A stretch of 64,000 nucleotides of DNA from Cylindrospermum sp. FACHB-282 (GTDB lineage Bacteria > Cyanobacteriota > Cyanobacteriia > Cyanobacteriales > Nostocaceae), in the NCBI RefSeq assembly GCF_014697195.1, contig NZ_JACJRJ010000029.1, positions 18,055 through 82,054 of the forward strand. The letters are read 5' to 3'. Every line of letters begins with the position of its first letter. Position 1 is the stretch's first letter. Shown here in pieces: positions 8,238 through 17,099 of the stretch. The translations under genes and the position numbers were made by a program. The notes under the pieces are model-generated. The model saw nothing but the letters and a program-made list of their open reading frames with translations. It searched no databases and was not told the DNA's origin.

Positions 8238-9080
8238 TTAAATCGGTTCTTGTTTTCTCACATCAGTTTCATGAAAATGAATATCACCGGCAGTATTGAC
8301 ATCTAACTCTTCTCGACGAATGGTATCTTGTGCTTCTACCATGTCTCGATCTATGACTTTCCTGACTCGGACTTCTTCGCGTACAAACGCTTCTTTATGA
8401 ATATCAGGCGTTTCTTCATACACTTCTATGCGTGCTACTTCCCCTTCTTCAAACTTAAGTTCCTTGGGATCAACAAATGTTCCTGTTGCTGTAGCAGGAA
8501 CTCGCTCAATGACAACACGTTCTTTTTGAATAGGTATTCCCACCCGTGCAACTTCCGTTTCAATGTGCTTACTAACTGCAACTTCTCCGGTTTTAACGCG
8601 GTGCTTGCTAGCAATTAATCGTTCTTCATACAGTCGGAGAGTTTGATGATATTGTTCATTCAAATCATATAAAGCTGGTTCTTGCTGGTAAGTGTAGGTT
8701 TGCCGATCAAAAGTTATATCACTCGTGGGTGAACGAAAGACATAGCGTACCTTTTCTTCATAATTTTCATCAAGGATTGTATCTTGTTGGTACTCAGGCA
8801 AATTTTCTAGCTGCTGTCTGCTCAGTTGGTTAATATAAACACGTTTGGCAGGGTAGTTGATGCGAGTAAGACCAATTGGTATTAATATGGTTTTACTAAC
8901 ATTATTTACATTGGCGTTAATTACTAAATATCGAAAACGGCCGTTTTCGTCAACTAGAGCATCAACAACTGAGCCAACTCTTTCATCTCCCTGATTGCAT
9001 ACTAATAAACTTTTAACGTCGTCACCACCAAAGGTTTCCCGGTAGTTGGGGTCAAATTCTTCGAGCTTATGAAGAGACAT
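8238..9080 (-). CDS. AvaK-like PRC-barrel/DUF2382 protein, paralogue 3
   Basis: A 280-residue protein very similar to paralogue 2: PRC-barrel at about 1-95 (SLLVCNQGDERVGSVVDALVDENG), a shorter spacer, and DUF2382 at about 145-265 (LYEERLIASKHRVKTGEVAVSKHIETEVARVGIPI, IHKEAFVREEVRVRKVIDRDMVEAQDTIRREELDV). The near identity of the last third to paralogue 2 shows a duplication. The gene stands apart by about 580 bp that hold a MITE. A role in stress or akinete physiology is inferred from AvaK of Anabaena variabilis. Confidence 0.85.
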   Translation of the reverse strand: MSLHKLEEFDPNYRETFGGDDVKSLLVCNQGDERVGSVVDALVDENGRFRYLVINANVNNVSKTILIPIGLTRINYPAKRVYINQLSRQQLENLPEYQQDTILDENYEEKVRYVFRSPTSDITFDRQTYTYQQEPALYDLNEQYHQTLRLYEERLIASKHRVKTGEVAVSKHIETEVARVGIPIQKERVVIERVPATATGTFVDPKELKFEEGEVARIEVYEETPDIHKEAFVREEVRVRKVIDRDMVEAQDTIRREELDVNTAGDIHFHETDVRKQEPI

Positions 9081-9336
9081 AGGTTTTAACTTCTTGAGAA
9101 TATCTTATTCACTAGCTAGCGTAATATTTATTTTCCTTGTTGCCCTCTGGCTGACGACTGAACTAAAGTGAGAGACTGTATAGTCTAGAGAACATACTTT
9201 ATCAGGCAAATAACAGGAATTATGAGCTAATTTGATTGCCGATTTATATCCTTCTCAAGTTATATATCAACTTTTATTTTTACCAAAAATCAGACTCTGG
9301 TAAGATGCTGTCCAAAACAAAAATTTTCAACTTCTT

Positions 9337-9532
9337 AGGACTTACCCATTGGCAAAAAATGGTAAATATTCATTGAAGCTCCTATAGATTGTGCGTTAGG
9401 GAACGCACACTACTAGCGTGACAAGGCTAAAATAGTGCAATAGATTTTCGGTCTTTGTTTTTGTTCAATCAAGTTTCGAGCATTTTTCTAAAGCAACATT
9501 TAAGGCGTGTCACGCCACTACGGGTAGGATGG
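9337..9532. repeat. Dispersed repeat A, copy 1, interrupted by a MITE
   Basis: The sequence AGGACTTACCCATTG...GTGCGTTAGGGAACGCACACTAC (9337-9413), continuing CTACGGGTAGGATG after 9517, matches the uninterrupted copy at 37143-37232. Its 3' part contains the palindrome GTGCGTTAGGGAACGCAC. The 104-bp element at 9414-9517 splits it. Confidence 0.85.
9414..9517. mobile_element. 104-bp MITE, copy B1, with CTAC target duplication
   Basis: The termini are inverted repeats TAGCGTGACA / TGTCACGCCA. CTAC flanks it on both sides (9410-9413 and 9518-9521). It differs from copy B2 at 36786-36889 by only three bases over 104. It has no coding potential and must move by a transposase supplied elsewhere. Confidence 0.88.
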
Positions 9533-9578
9533 GAAAAGAGACGCATCCAAATCTTAGACTTACCCCTGGGAATTGGTC

Positions 9579-11477
9579 TTATGAGGTTGATGCTCCCACT
9601 AGCTGTCTGATTTGAGATTTCACTGCTTCGACAATGGCATCGGCGTCAATTTTGGCAGCATGGAGCAGTTCTTCTGGGGTGCCTGAAGTGGGCATATCGC
9701 GGACTGCTAGTTTAATGAGTCGTAGTTGCGGGCCGTTGTAGGGGGGAGAAGTACTATTACCAGCAAAGGCATCCAGCACTGCTGCGCCTAATCCGCCTTC
9801 TATCCAATGGTCTTCAACGACTACTAAATTACCGTTGGTATCTGCTGCGGCTTGATGCAGTGTTTGCACATCAATGGGTTTGACAGAGTAGGCGTCAATG
9901 ACGCGCACGGCGATGCCTTCGTTATTTAAGCGATCGCTTGCTTTGATGGCTTCATGCAAGGTCACACCAGCAGCAATTACCGTGGCTTGATCTCTCTGGG
10001 AACTGCGGATAACTTTGCTGCTACCAATGGGAAATTGTTCTTGGGCATCATAGATCACATTTGTGCTTTCTCTGGTGGTGCGGAGGTAGACAACGCCATC
10101 GCGATCGCACATTAATTCCACTAATTTCGCCGTCTGATTAGCATCACTTGGATAGAGTACAGTACTATTCCACACCGCTCGCAAGGCTGCTAAATCCTCC
10201 AGTCCCATCTGTGACGGGCCATCCTGACCAATGGAGACCCCTGCATGGGAACCCACTAATTTAATGTTGGCACGAGATATGGCAGCCATCCGCACAAAGT
10301 CATAAGCACGAGTTAAGAAAGCGGCGAAGGTGGAGGCGAAGGGTTTGTATTGTCGCACCTGCAACCCTACCGCCGCTGCTACCATTTGCTGTTCGGCAAT
10401 GTACATTTCAAAGTAGCGCTCAGGATAGACTTCGGCAAAATCTTCGGCGTAAGTGGAATTGCTCACCTCGGCGTCGAGGACAACTACATCGGGACGAGCG
10501 GCTCCTAATTCTTTGATGGCGTCACCGTAGGCTCGGCGTGTCGCTACCTTTGTGCCTTTGTTATAGGTGGGAATTTGCAGGGGTTGAGGATGACTGAGGG
10601 TCGCCTGTTGCTCTTGTTCGTCGGGTTTATCTACTTGGATAGTAATGTTGCGCTTACCACCTAATTCGGCGATCGCCTGTTGCTCTTCTTTCGGTTTCAG
10701 GGCTTTGCCATGCCAACCACCTAAATCTTCTAAAGCCTCCACACCTTTACCTTTCTTCGTCCGGGCGATAATTACCGTCGGGCGATCATTGACGGCTAAA
10801 GCGGCACTATAAGCCTGATCAATCTCCGTCAAGTTGTGACCATCAATCTCAATCGCTTGCCAGCCAAAGGCTCTAGCACGGTTAGCATAAGTTTGTGTGT
10901 TCCAGCCTAATTCAGTTTGACCACGCTGACCGAGGCGATTAACATCGATAATGGCGATTAAATTATCTAAGTTATAGTGTGCAGCATGATCAAACGCTTC
11001 CCAAACTGACCCTTCGGTGGTTTCACTATCGCCCATTAATACCCAGATATTATAGGAAAGTTGATCTAAATATTTACCTGCCAGAGCTACTCCCACACCA
11101 ATGGGTAATCCTTGTCCTAAAGAGCCTGTTGCCACATCAACCCAAGGTAAAACCGGTGTGGGATGACCTTCTAGACGGCTGCCATACTGCCGCAACGACA
11201 GCAACTCCTGGTCAGAAATCAACCCCATAGCTTGATACATCCCATAGAGAACCGGTGCAGCGTGTCCTTTAGAGAGAATGAAGCGATCGTTATGGGGATT
11301 ATCTGGATTATTGAAGTCGTAGCGGAGATATTTAGCCACTAAAACCGCCATCAAATCGGCAGGGGACATGGATGAGGTCGGATGGCCTGAACCAGCGGCG
11401 GTTGTGGCGCGAATACTATTAACACGCAACTGTTGTGCCAGTTCATGCCATTGGTGTAGTTGCTCCTGTGTGGTCAT
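9579..11477 (-). CDS. tkt: Transketolase, short animal/archaeal-type
   Basis: A 632-residue thiamine-diphosphate enzyme that moves two-carbon units between sugar phosphates in the pentose-phosphate and Calvin pathways. Visible are the N-terminal GSGHPTSSMS motif, DRFILSKGHAAPVLY, the ThDP-binding stretch GDSETTEGSVWEA...DVN (about 155-185), and the pyrimidine-domain acidic residue in YIAEQQMVAAAVGLQ. Details such as DVATGSLGQGL, IDVNRLGQ and AFGWQAIEIDGHN resemble animal TKT more than the usual longer cyanobacterial TktA, so this is likely a second isozyme. The start at 11477 was preferred to an upstream ATG because AGGA lies 8 bases before it and the family begins there. A KDPG aldolase gene lies 3 kb away. 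Confidence 0.88.
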   Translation of the reverse strand: MTTQEQLHQWHELAQQLRVNSIRATTAAGSGHPTSSMSPADLMAVLVAKYLRYDFNNPDNPHNDRFILSKGHAAPVLYGMYQAMGLISDQELLSLRQYGSRLEGHPTPVLPWVDVATGSLGQGLPIGVGVALAGKYLDQLSYNIWVLMGDSETTEGSVWEAFDHAAHYNLDNLIAIIDVNRLGQRGQTELGWNTQTYANRARAFGWQAIEIDGHNLTEIDQAYSAALAVNDRPTVIIARTKKGKGVEALEDLGGWHGKALKPKEEQQAIAELGGKRNITIQVDKPDEQEQQATLSHPQPLQIPTYNKGTKVATRRAYGDAIKELGAARPDVVVLDAEVSNSTYAEDFAEVYPERYFEMYIAEQQMVAAAVGLQVRQYKPFASTFAAFLTRAYDFVRMAAISRANIKLVGSHAGVSIGQDGPSQMGLEDLAALRAVWNSTVLYPSDANQTAKLVELMCDRDGVVYLRTTRESTNVIYDAQEQFPIGSSKVIRSSQRDQATVIAAGVTLHEAIKASDRLNNEGIAVRVIDAYSVKPIDVQTLHQAAADTNGNLVVVEDHWIEGGLGAAVLDAFAGNSTSPPYNGPQLRLIKLAVRDMPTSGTPEELLHAAKIDADAIVEAVKSQIRQLVGASTS

Positions 11478-11534
11478 GGTTATTTTCCTAAATGAAAATC
11501 TTGGGTATTGGGTATTGGGGTGAGACTTTTTCAA

Positions 11535-12256
11535 TAATGCTTTTTTGTCTCGCTAACGCCCGGCTTCTCTAAGAGAAGCGCTTTCACCAAGGCGGAGCGG
11601 AATTAAAACTTAAAAATTAAAACTTAAAAAGTAATACAGCGTCAGCTTTTCAGACATTGGGAAGGGTAGGTTAACTTACGCCCCAGTAGTGTACTAGATT
11701 GTTTAGCGAGTTATTACACTCTTCTTGGGTTTACTCTAGAAAGTTAAATTAATAAATACTTCTTTCTAATGGAATAACTAGCCCTTCTTTCTCAGGGTAT
11801 ACAGACATCTGCATGATTATTTTTTTATATCAATTAATAATCAAAAAAAATTGTCCCAATTATTAATTTATGGCAACAAAATGGGAAGCGCCAGAAAAGA
11901 AAAGTTTAAGTTTCACTTCATATAATTTAAACTTAATCTCAATCTTGAGAGAGAGTTATTTGGCAAAAATGCATAACAAAATTATCAAAAGATAGAATAA
12001 AAATTCAGGAATGTCTGATTCTCTAGATGCCTACTTGGCCACTTGCCTCTGAATAACCAGAATCTACCTAATGAGTTTTTCCATCACAAAATTGATAAAT
12101 TTTTGCCCCCTACGTTCTACTTCTTGCCTTTTGACAACAATAAAATTTTTACTGGCAAAAAAAGGTTTAGCTGTAATACTTGCTTCTGTAAATAACTTCT
12201 TAATTTTTAAACACCTCGCCTTTAATTCAATTCTATTTTGGCATTTTGTTGATGTT
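11535..12256. other. Gene-poor stretch with a short palindrome
   Basis: About 720 bases without a convincing gene. It holds a perfect palindrome GCTTCTCTAAGAGAAGC near 11563 inside a GC-rich dispersed repeat, then AT-rich DNA. The long frame that could be extended leftward from the small membrane gene (to 12071) has no protein-like character in this part. Confidence 0.5.
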
Positions 12257-12517
12257 ATGAGTTTACCTACTGAAGAATTCCCACTTCCGAAGCGATCGCC
12301 TACCCCTAAGGCAATTCAAGAAATTCCCGCGAATGGGGCTGTTACTAAGGATTCATTAATTGCTAAGGGTTTGCAAAAAGAGCAGTATTTTGGTATTGCT
12401 CTTCTTTTTGCAGGTTTAATTGCTGTTGTCGGATTTTTCAGCCGCCGATTTGAATATGCATTGGTGTTTGCTATTGCCCTCAGCATCATCTTAATTGTGT
12501 TTTTTCTCACTGTTTAA
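12257..12517 (+). CDS. Small two-helix membrane protein
   Basis: An 86-residue protein: a polar N-terminus (MSLPTEEFPLPKRSPTPKA) and two hydrophobic helices at about 46-62 and 66-85 (FGIALLFAGLIAVVGFF, YALVFAIALSIILIVFFLTV) with a short basic turn SRRFE. No family recognised beyond small cyanobacterial membrane proteins. The ATG at 12257 was chosen over an upstream ATG at 12071 because the intervening residues look random; neither start has a strong binding site. Confidence 0.5.
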   Translation: MSLPTEEFPLPKRSPTPKAIQEIPANGAVTKDSLIAKGLQKEQYFGIALLFAGLIAVVGFFSRRFEYALVFAIALSIILIVFFLTV

Positions 12518-12540
12518 AATTTGGACTTTATTCAAAACTT

Positions 12541-12772
12541 AGCGGTATCAGCAGCACACCGTGACAAGGGTGGTATACACCTACCAGATATCCAGAAGTC
12601 TTTGCTGGCGGTGATTGTGCCACGGACTGCCCAAGTAGCTGATCACTAGGGTGCGGCGATCGCATATAATTTAACACCTGCTAGACACCCTGCTGCCGTC
12701 CTCGGTGTTCTCCCAGCGCAAAAACTACTGCAAATATTGGGGGATGAGCAGCAAAGAAGTCATCAATCTTGA
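12541..12772 (+). pseudogene. Decayed C-terminal part of a type II NADH dehydrogenase
   Basis: One frame reads PEVFAGGDCA (from 12592), the FAD-binding motif near the C-terminus of NDH-2-type oxidoreductases. After a frameshift the next frame reads TAQVADH-stop-GAAIAYNL, which corresponds to the following NDH-2 motif (TAQVA.QQGAAIAYNL). The match of two consecutive motifs in two frames with a stop marks a dead gene remnant. No N-terminal part was found upstream. Confidence 0.5.
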
Positions 12773-13081
12773 ATCTGTAAGGTGATTTAGCTGTGTGTAA
12801 CGCACAACTTTAAAAATGCTGGAATACTGATTTCAGCATTTTTATCAACCCTTCTAATTAAACATACTTAAATTTCATATTGTTATCACCTAAGATATGG
12901 TATTGATATTTAAGACAAATTCACCATGATTTTGTCACCAATCTGATCCACCCTAGCCTTATTTATCCGGGGTTTAGGGTAACAGTGATGTGCAAAATTT
13001 TTCCTGGGAGCAAATTGAGTGTGAGGCAGTCAGTAACCCAGCCCTAAAGACACGCTCGTTTCCCCCATCCCACGAGGTCTT

Positions 13082-13960
13082 ATGACTACTTCTGAAACGG
13101 CTAATCTTGAGCAGGCAAACCAGAGAGACATTTCCTATAGCATTGAAAAACCATCTTCTACATCGGATCAAAATATGTTGTATACCTTGAAGTTTATCGA
13201 GTATTTTTTAGCGGCTGCTTTTGTCAGCGCCAGCATGATTATTTATGTCTTTTCAGAAAATAAAGATTATGTAATTGCTGGGGCAGTCTCTCTAACTATT
13301 CTGATTTTTTTGTTTCTCTTCAATCGGCAATTGTTTCAAAACTATCAAAATGCGGTTAATCGCTCTGAACTTACTAAAAAAGCTGAACTCTATACTTATT
13401 TATTGAGCAGCAATAACTCCTTGTTGGAACAAAATTCACTCATTCCCGCCAGACAAAAGGCTTTGCAATATTCCCAAGATTTAATTGACGACTATAAAAA
13501 GGTGCGGAATGTATCGAGAAACCTTTATTATGGTTTACAAATTTCAACCGTGGTTTTATCGGGAGTCACACCAATTTTAGTTTTGGTAGACAAATTAGAA
13601 GCAGGACAAGCTTGGCTGAAGTGGCTCCCTGTTATTTGTCCGGCTGCTGCTTCGATAGTCGCCAGTATAGTTACCTCTTTCCCTTTTCAGAAAAATTCTC
13701 TTGCTGCTAATACAGCGGTTGAATTGCTAGAGGCTGAACAAGAAAAATTTATTTTGGGAGTAACTCCGCTTTATCGTTGCTATGATGTGATTGATGAAAC
13801 AGAACAGCAACAAAAGGCAAGTCAAGCCATAGAACAATTTATCATGCAAGTGAATAATATTCACCTCCAGTTAGTGAAACAAACAACTGATTCACCAGCA
13901 GAGAAGAAAGAGAAGAAAGAGCCAGACTCATCAGAGCAGTCTAAGTCAGAGCAAAGTTAA
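13082..13960 (+). CDS. DUF4231-type membrane protein
   Basis: A 292-residue protein with two pairs of membrane segments (about 38-58 and 62-80; 155-172 and 182-200) and a long helical stretch between (YQNAVNRSELTKKAELYTYLL...QYSQDLIDDYKKVRNVSRNLYYGLQISTVV), which resembles the DUF4231 family. That family is related to SLATT-type two-helix membrane proteins, some of which are predicted effectors in nucleotide-signalling defence. No nucleotide-cyclase or sensor gene is adjacent here, so a defence role is not supported. The C-terminus is a charged tail rich in Lys, Glu and Ser. Confidence 0.6.
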   Translation: MTTSETANLEQANQRDISYSIEKPSSTSDQNMLYTLKFIEYFLAAAFVSASMIIYVFSENKDYVIAGAVSLTILIFLFLFNRQLFQNYQNAVNRSELTKKAELYTYLLSSNNSLLEQNSLIPARQKALQYSQDLIDDYKKVRNVSRNLYYGLQISTVVLSGVTPILVLVDKLEAGQAWLKWLPVICPAAASIVASIVTSFPFQKNSLAANTAVELLEAEQEKFILGVTPLYRCYDVIDETEQQQKASQAIEQFIMQVNNIHLQLVKQTTDSPAEKKEKKEPDSSEQSKSEQS

Positions 13961-14080
13961 ATTAATGATGCAAAATCGCCATTTGCTGGGATTGATTTGT
14001 TAATCTAAATGAGCAATCAGTTGGTCTCAGGTTTCTGCCATCTGGCGATTTAGATAAGGAAGGCTTGAGCCATAAAAATG

Positions 14081-14359
14081 TTAATTGCTGTGGCTGATAT
14101 CCCATTCTTTTGTCTCAACGGTGGGAGGTGTGACAAACAGCCGACGGTAAAACCAATTGATACTCAAGAAAATCAAACTCACCAAACTTAGCAGTAGGAC
14201 AGCAAAAATTGTCCCATAAGCGTGAGAGTGCCATAAAAAGCGCTGTAGGTAAGTTTTACTTAGTTGCACCAGCCTCCACAAGGGGGCTAAATTGGCATTT
14301 TGGGAATCATGAAGATTGATTTCTAGGGATGCTGCTATGTCCGACTGTGCAGTTGTCAT
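14081..14359 (-). CDS. Single-pass membrane protein, hypothetical
   Basis: A 92-residue protein with one strong membrane helix (about 49-69, GTIFAVLLLSLVSLIFLSINWF) between a polar N-terminus and a short basic-to-acidic C-terminus. No family recognised. It is isolated between the DUF4231 gene and eda, divergent from eda. The hydrophobic segment and clean frame argue that it is real. Confidence 0.45.
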   Translation of the reverse strand: MTTAQSDIAASLEINLHDSQNANLAPLWRLVQLSKTYLQRFLWHSHAYGTIFAVLLLSLVSLIFLSINWFYRRLFVTPPTVETKEWDISHSN

Positions 14360-14530
14360 CTTAATTAGCCCTTATTAATTTTTAATCTACGGTAATTCGA
14401 TAAGCTTTGTGATGTATATAAACAATATCTCATAGCTTGGTTGAATAAGCAAGCTTGAATCCAAATTGCTTGTGCTGTGTCACCCTTGTAGTTAAGGTGT
14501 CAGAGCCTTTTGGTTACAAGTTAGTTAAAA

Positions 14531-15163
14531 ATGTCTGATCAAGTTTGGTTATCACAGTTGCAACAACACCGAGCGATCGCTGTTATCCGTGGGACTAAAA
14601 TGGAAATAGGGGAGCAAATGGCTTTAGCTGTAGCATCTGGGGGAATGCAGCTGATTGAAATTACCTGGAATAGCGATCGCCCCGGAGAATTAATCAGTCA
14701 ACTCCGCGCCAAATTACCCACCTGTATAATTGGAACTGGGACGTTGTTTAATGTACAGCAGTTGCAAGATGCGATCGCCGCTGGGGCGCAATTCCTCTTC
14801 ACACCCCATGTTGACGGAGAAATGATCCAAGCCGCAGTAGCGAAAAATGTTCCCATCATCCCCGGTGCACTCACACCCACAGAAATTATCACCGCCTATA
14901 ATCAAGGTGCCAGCTGTGTAAAAGTGTTTCCTGTGCAAGCGATGGGAGGGAGTAGCTATATTCAAAGCCTACAAGGGCCCATGGGACACATTCCCTTAAT
15001 TCCCACTGGAGGTGTGACGCCGGATAATGCGAAACAATTTTTACAAGCAGGTGCGATCGCCGTTGGTTTGAGTGGGCAATTATTTCCCCAAAAATCAGTA
15101 ACAGAAAGAAACTGGGATGCGATCGCTAAACAGGCAAGAAATCTGATCAAAAAGTTAGATTAG
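14531..15163 (+). CDS. eda: KDPG/KHG aldolase (2-dehydro-3-deoxy-6-phosphogluconate aldolase)
   Basis: A 210-residue class I aldolase of the Entner-Doudoroff pathway, splitting KDPG to pyruvate and glyceraldehyde 3-phosphate. Catalytic features: AVIRGT at 17-22, the acidic residue in IEITW (Glu43), GTGTL at 68-72, TPH at 91-93, and the Schiff-base lysine in SCVKVFPV (Lys131), followed by GGSSY and the phosphate-binding GGVTPDN. Full length for the family. Three HIP1-type GCGATCGC sites lie within it. It is monocistronic by spacing. A transketolase lies nearby but on the other strand. Confidence 0.93.
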   Translation: MSDQVWLSQLQQHRAIAVIRGTKMEIGEQMALAVASGGMQLIEITWNSDRPGELISQLRAKLPTCIIGTGTLFNVQQLQDAIAAGAQFLFTPHVDGEMIQAAVAKNVPIIPGALTPTEIITAYNQGASCVKVFPVQAMGGSSYIQSLQGPMGHIPLIPTGGVTPDNAKQFLQAGAIAVGLSGQLFPQKSVTERNWDAIAKQARNLIKKLD

Positions 15164-15252
15164 TTACGATAGAATCATCAAAAACTCTGGCTATTACTGT
15201 CATAGGCAGAGAAGCCGACGAGCTAAAACTCCCTTATTTATCGGTGTCTACC

Positions 15253-15765
15253 ATGAAAAGCCAAACTTATCCTGACTGGATGCATCACTTAAAAATACTC
15301 ATCGCTGGTGCAGCAGTCTCCTTGAGTGTTGCTAGTCCAGTATCGGGTGAAGTTTGGGCAAATTCCCCCAACGAAAACATTAAACAAACTATTGAGACAC
15401 TACAAAAATCTGATCAACGCTGGATTCAGATTGATCTCTCAAAACAAAAATTAATCGCTTGGGAAGGTAGCAAACCTGTTTATGCTATTTACATTTCTTC
15501 AGGTAAAAAATCCACCCCCACTCGCCTTGGTACTTTTAAGATTCAATCCAAATTCAAAACTACCCGAATGCGGGGTAGGGACTATGACGTTCCCAATGTC
15601 CCCCATGCGATGTTTTACCAAGGCAACTACGGTATTCACGGGGCTTACTGGCATAACAAATTTGGCACGCCAGTAAGTCACGGCTGTGTGAATCTCGCCC
15701 CAAATCACGCCAAATGGCTATTTACATGGGCATCAGTAGGAACAGATGTAGTCATTGAGAACTAG
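15253..15765 (+). CDS. L,D-transpeptidase (YkuD domain), paralogue 1
   Basis: A 170-residue exported peptidoglycan enzyme. Residues 1-32 form a signal peptide (KILIAGAAVSLSVASPVSG). The YkuD domain covers about 58-170: IQIDLSKQKLIAW, then STPTRLGTF, then the catalytic motif HGAYWHNKFGTPVSHGCVNL with His and Cys of HGC. Family members form 3-3 crosslinks or attach proteins to peptidoglycan in the periplasm. It shares high similarity with the gene at 17100. The ATG at 15253 was chosen; a GTG 9 bp upstream is possible. Confidence 0.9.
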   Translation: MKSQTYPDWMHHLKILIAGAAVSLSVASPVSGEVWANSPNENIKQTIETLQKSDQRWIQIDLSKQKLIAWEGSKPVYAIYISSGKKSTPTRLGTFKIQSKFKTTRMRGRDYDVPNVPHAMFYQGNYGIHGAYWHNKFGTPVSHGCVNLAPNHAKWLFTWASVGTDVVIEN

Positions 15766-16114
15766 CCAAGAAAACAGAATTTAGTGGAAATCGCTCCAGG
15801 ATGGAAGCGGGAAATAAACAGCAATGTCCAGCCTTGTATAAGTTCGGATTGGATATATCGAGCCAGGCAAGATGATTGGACTGATGGCGATTTGAGAATT
15901 TTGGTAATACTGACATCTGGCACCTTGGTCAAAAACTGGGTTTCTTGAAAATTTTTGAAGCTGAAACCCTTAATTTTTGGTTGAGAAACCTAGTTTATTA
16001 GGTCTTGTTGAGAATGGTGCAAGATTTAAGTAATACCAAAAAATCAATTATCTGGTATTCGTAGGATGGATTAACAACTGCGCAACGCACCCTAGATGTT
16101 AGATATTTTTTTTA
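15766..16114. other. Intergenic stretch, nothing recognised
   Basis: About 350 bases after the first L,D-transpeptidase gene. I see no gene, RNA or clear repeat here, only a loose inverted pair (CTGGGTTTCTTG / GAGAAACCTAG) near 15938-15990. Confidence 0.4.
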
Positions 16115-16357
16115 CTAGAAATTATCCAATCTAATATCCTTCCAAATATCAGAAACCTGCCAGCCTGTATTCCCAACGGATAAGACTACAGGATTATAGT
16201 TGGGTTCTTCTTCATACTCTACATCCAGTTCAAGCTGTTCCTCAACTGTTAGTTCGAGGCTATTAATAGTATCAGCTTGAAAATGTGACTCTATTGACTC
16301 CGCTGTTGTTTTTGTGTTCTGAATCAGAAGCTTGTCGGCTTTTTTGATAAGTTTCAT
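16115..16357 (-). CDS. Small acidic hypothetical protein
   Basis: An 80-residue soluble protein with a basic N-terminus (MKLIKKADKLLIQ) and an acidic middle (TVEEQLELDVEYEEEPNYNP). Ends GWQVSDIWKDIRLDNF. No family recognised. No strong binding site, but the composition is protein-like and the frame is not overlapped by another. Function unknown. Confidence 0.4.
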   Translation of the reverse strand: MKLIKKADKLLIQNTKTTAESIESHFQADTINSLELTVEEQLELDVEYEEEPNYNPVVLSVGNTGWQVSDIWKDIRLDNF

Positions 16358-16492
16358 ATCTTTTTAAAGTTTTATGATTTGCACATTAAGGGACGATTTG
16401 CATCAATACAGATGGTAAATATACTACAATATCGCAAATAAAGATACTATAGACAGGAGAATGATTAATTTATCATTGCAATTAGAAATCCT

Positions 16493-16607
16493 TATAGCGA
16501 TTAAGAGTTACGTGAGGTACAGATAATATTTTGAAACGCAAAGGGACGCAAAGTAAAGCGCAGAGGTACGCAGAGATTTGTACCTCAGCAGACTAGGAAA
16601 CGCTATA
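16493..16607. mobile_element. MITE-like element with about 30-bp imperfect inverted ends
   Basis: The ends TATAGCG...TGAGGTACA and, on the other strand, TATAGCG...TGAGGTACA are inverted copies. The core is the common cyanobacterial repeat CGCAAAGGGACGCAAAG. No coding capacity. The rest of the gap up to 17099 shows only short repeat fragments. Confidence 0.55.
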
Positions 16608-17099
16608 TTCTCAACAGACTGTCACTATTGCGGTGAATAGTTGCCGGAATTAGCAGCACAAAACTTGAAATAATATATATAGGACTTACGCAACTGGCAT
16701 GGCTTTGCACTCTTGGTCAGACTCGATAATTCGGTAATCATCAACAAATTTTCGATATCTGACGCACCCTACAATCTTACATTGAGTGTGACACGCAGCT
16801 TTAGTCCTAATATAGACAGAGAGGGCATTTAGAATCTCCTGCCCCCGGTGAAAACGACCCAAACCCTGGTGAATCCTGCGTAAAATTCCAACTTTCAATA
16901 TTAACTCTCAGTAAATTCCTCATTTACTTGGGGTTAATGGCGCTTAATAATTACTAATAACGCCAAAACCAAGCCGGATAAAATAGGTGAAGCAGCTGGG
17001 TATCAGTAGACAATTGTGAAGACTGTTAACCGTTAACTACTCCATCCAACCCAACGGCAAACTAAAAGTTGAGTCGCAAAACAACAAGGTGATTGCATC

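Noticed and set aside
16686..16898. 70-residue minus-strand open frame
   Set aside because: It overlies repeat-derived sequence (AGGACTTACGCAACTGGC type), has no binding site, and has no protein-like pattern.
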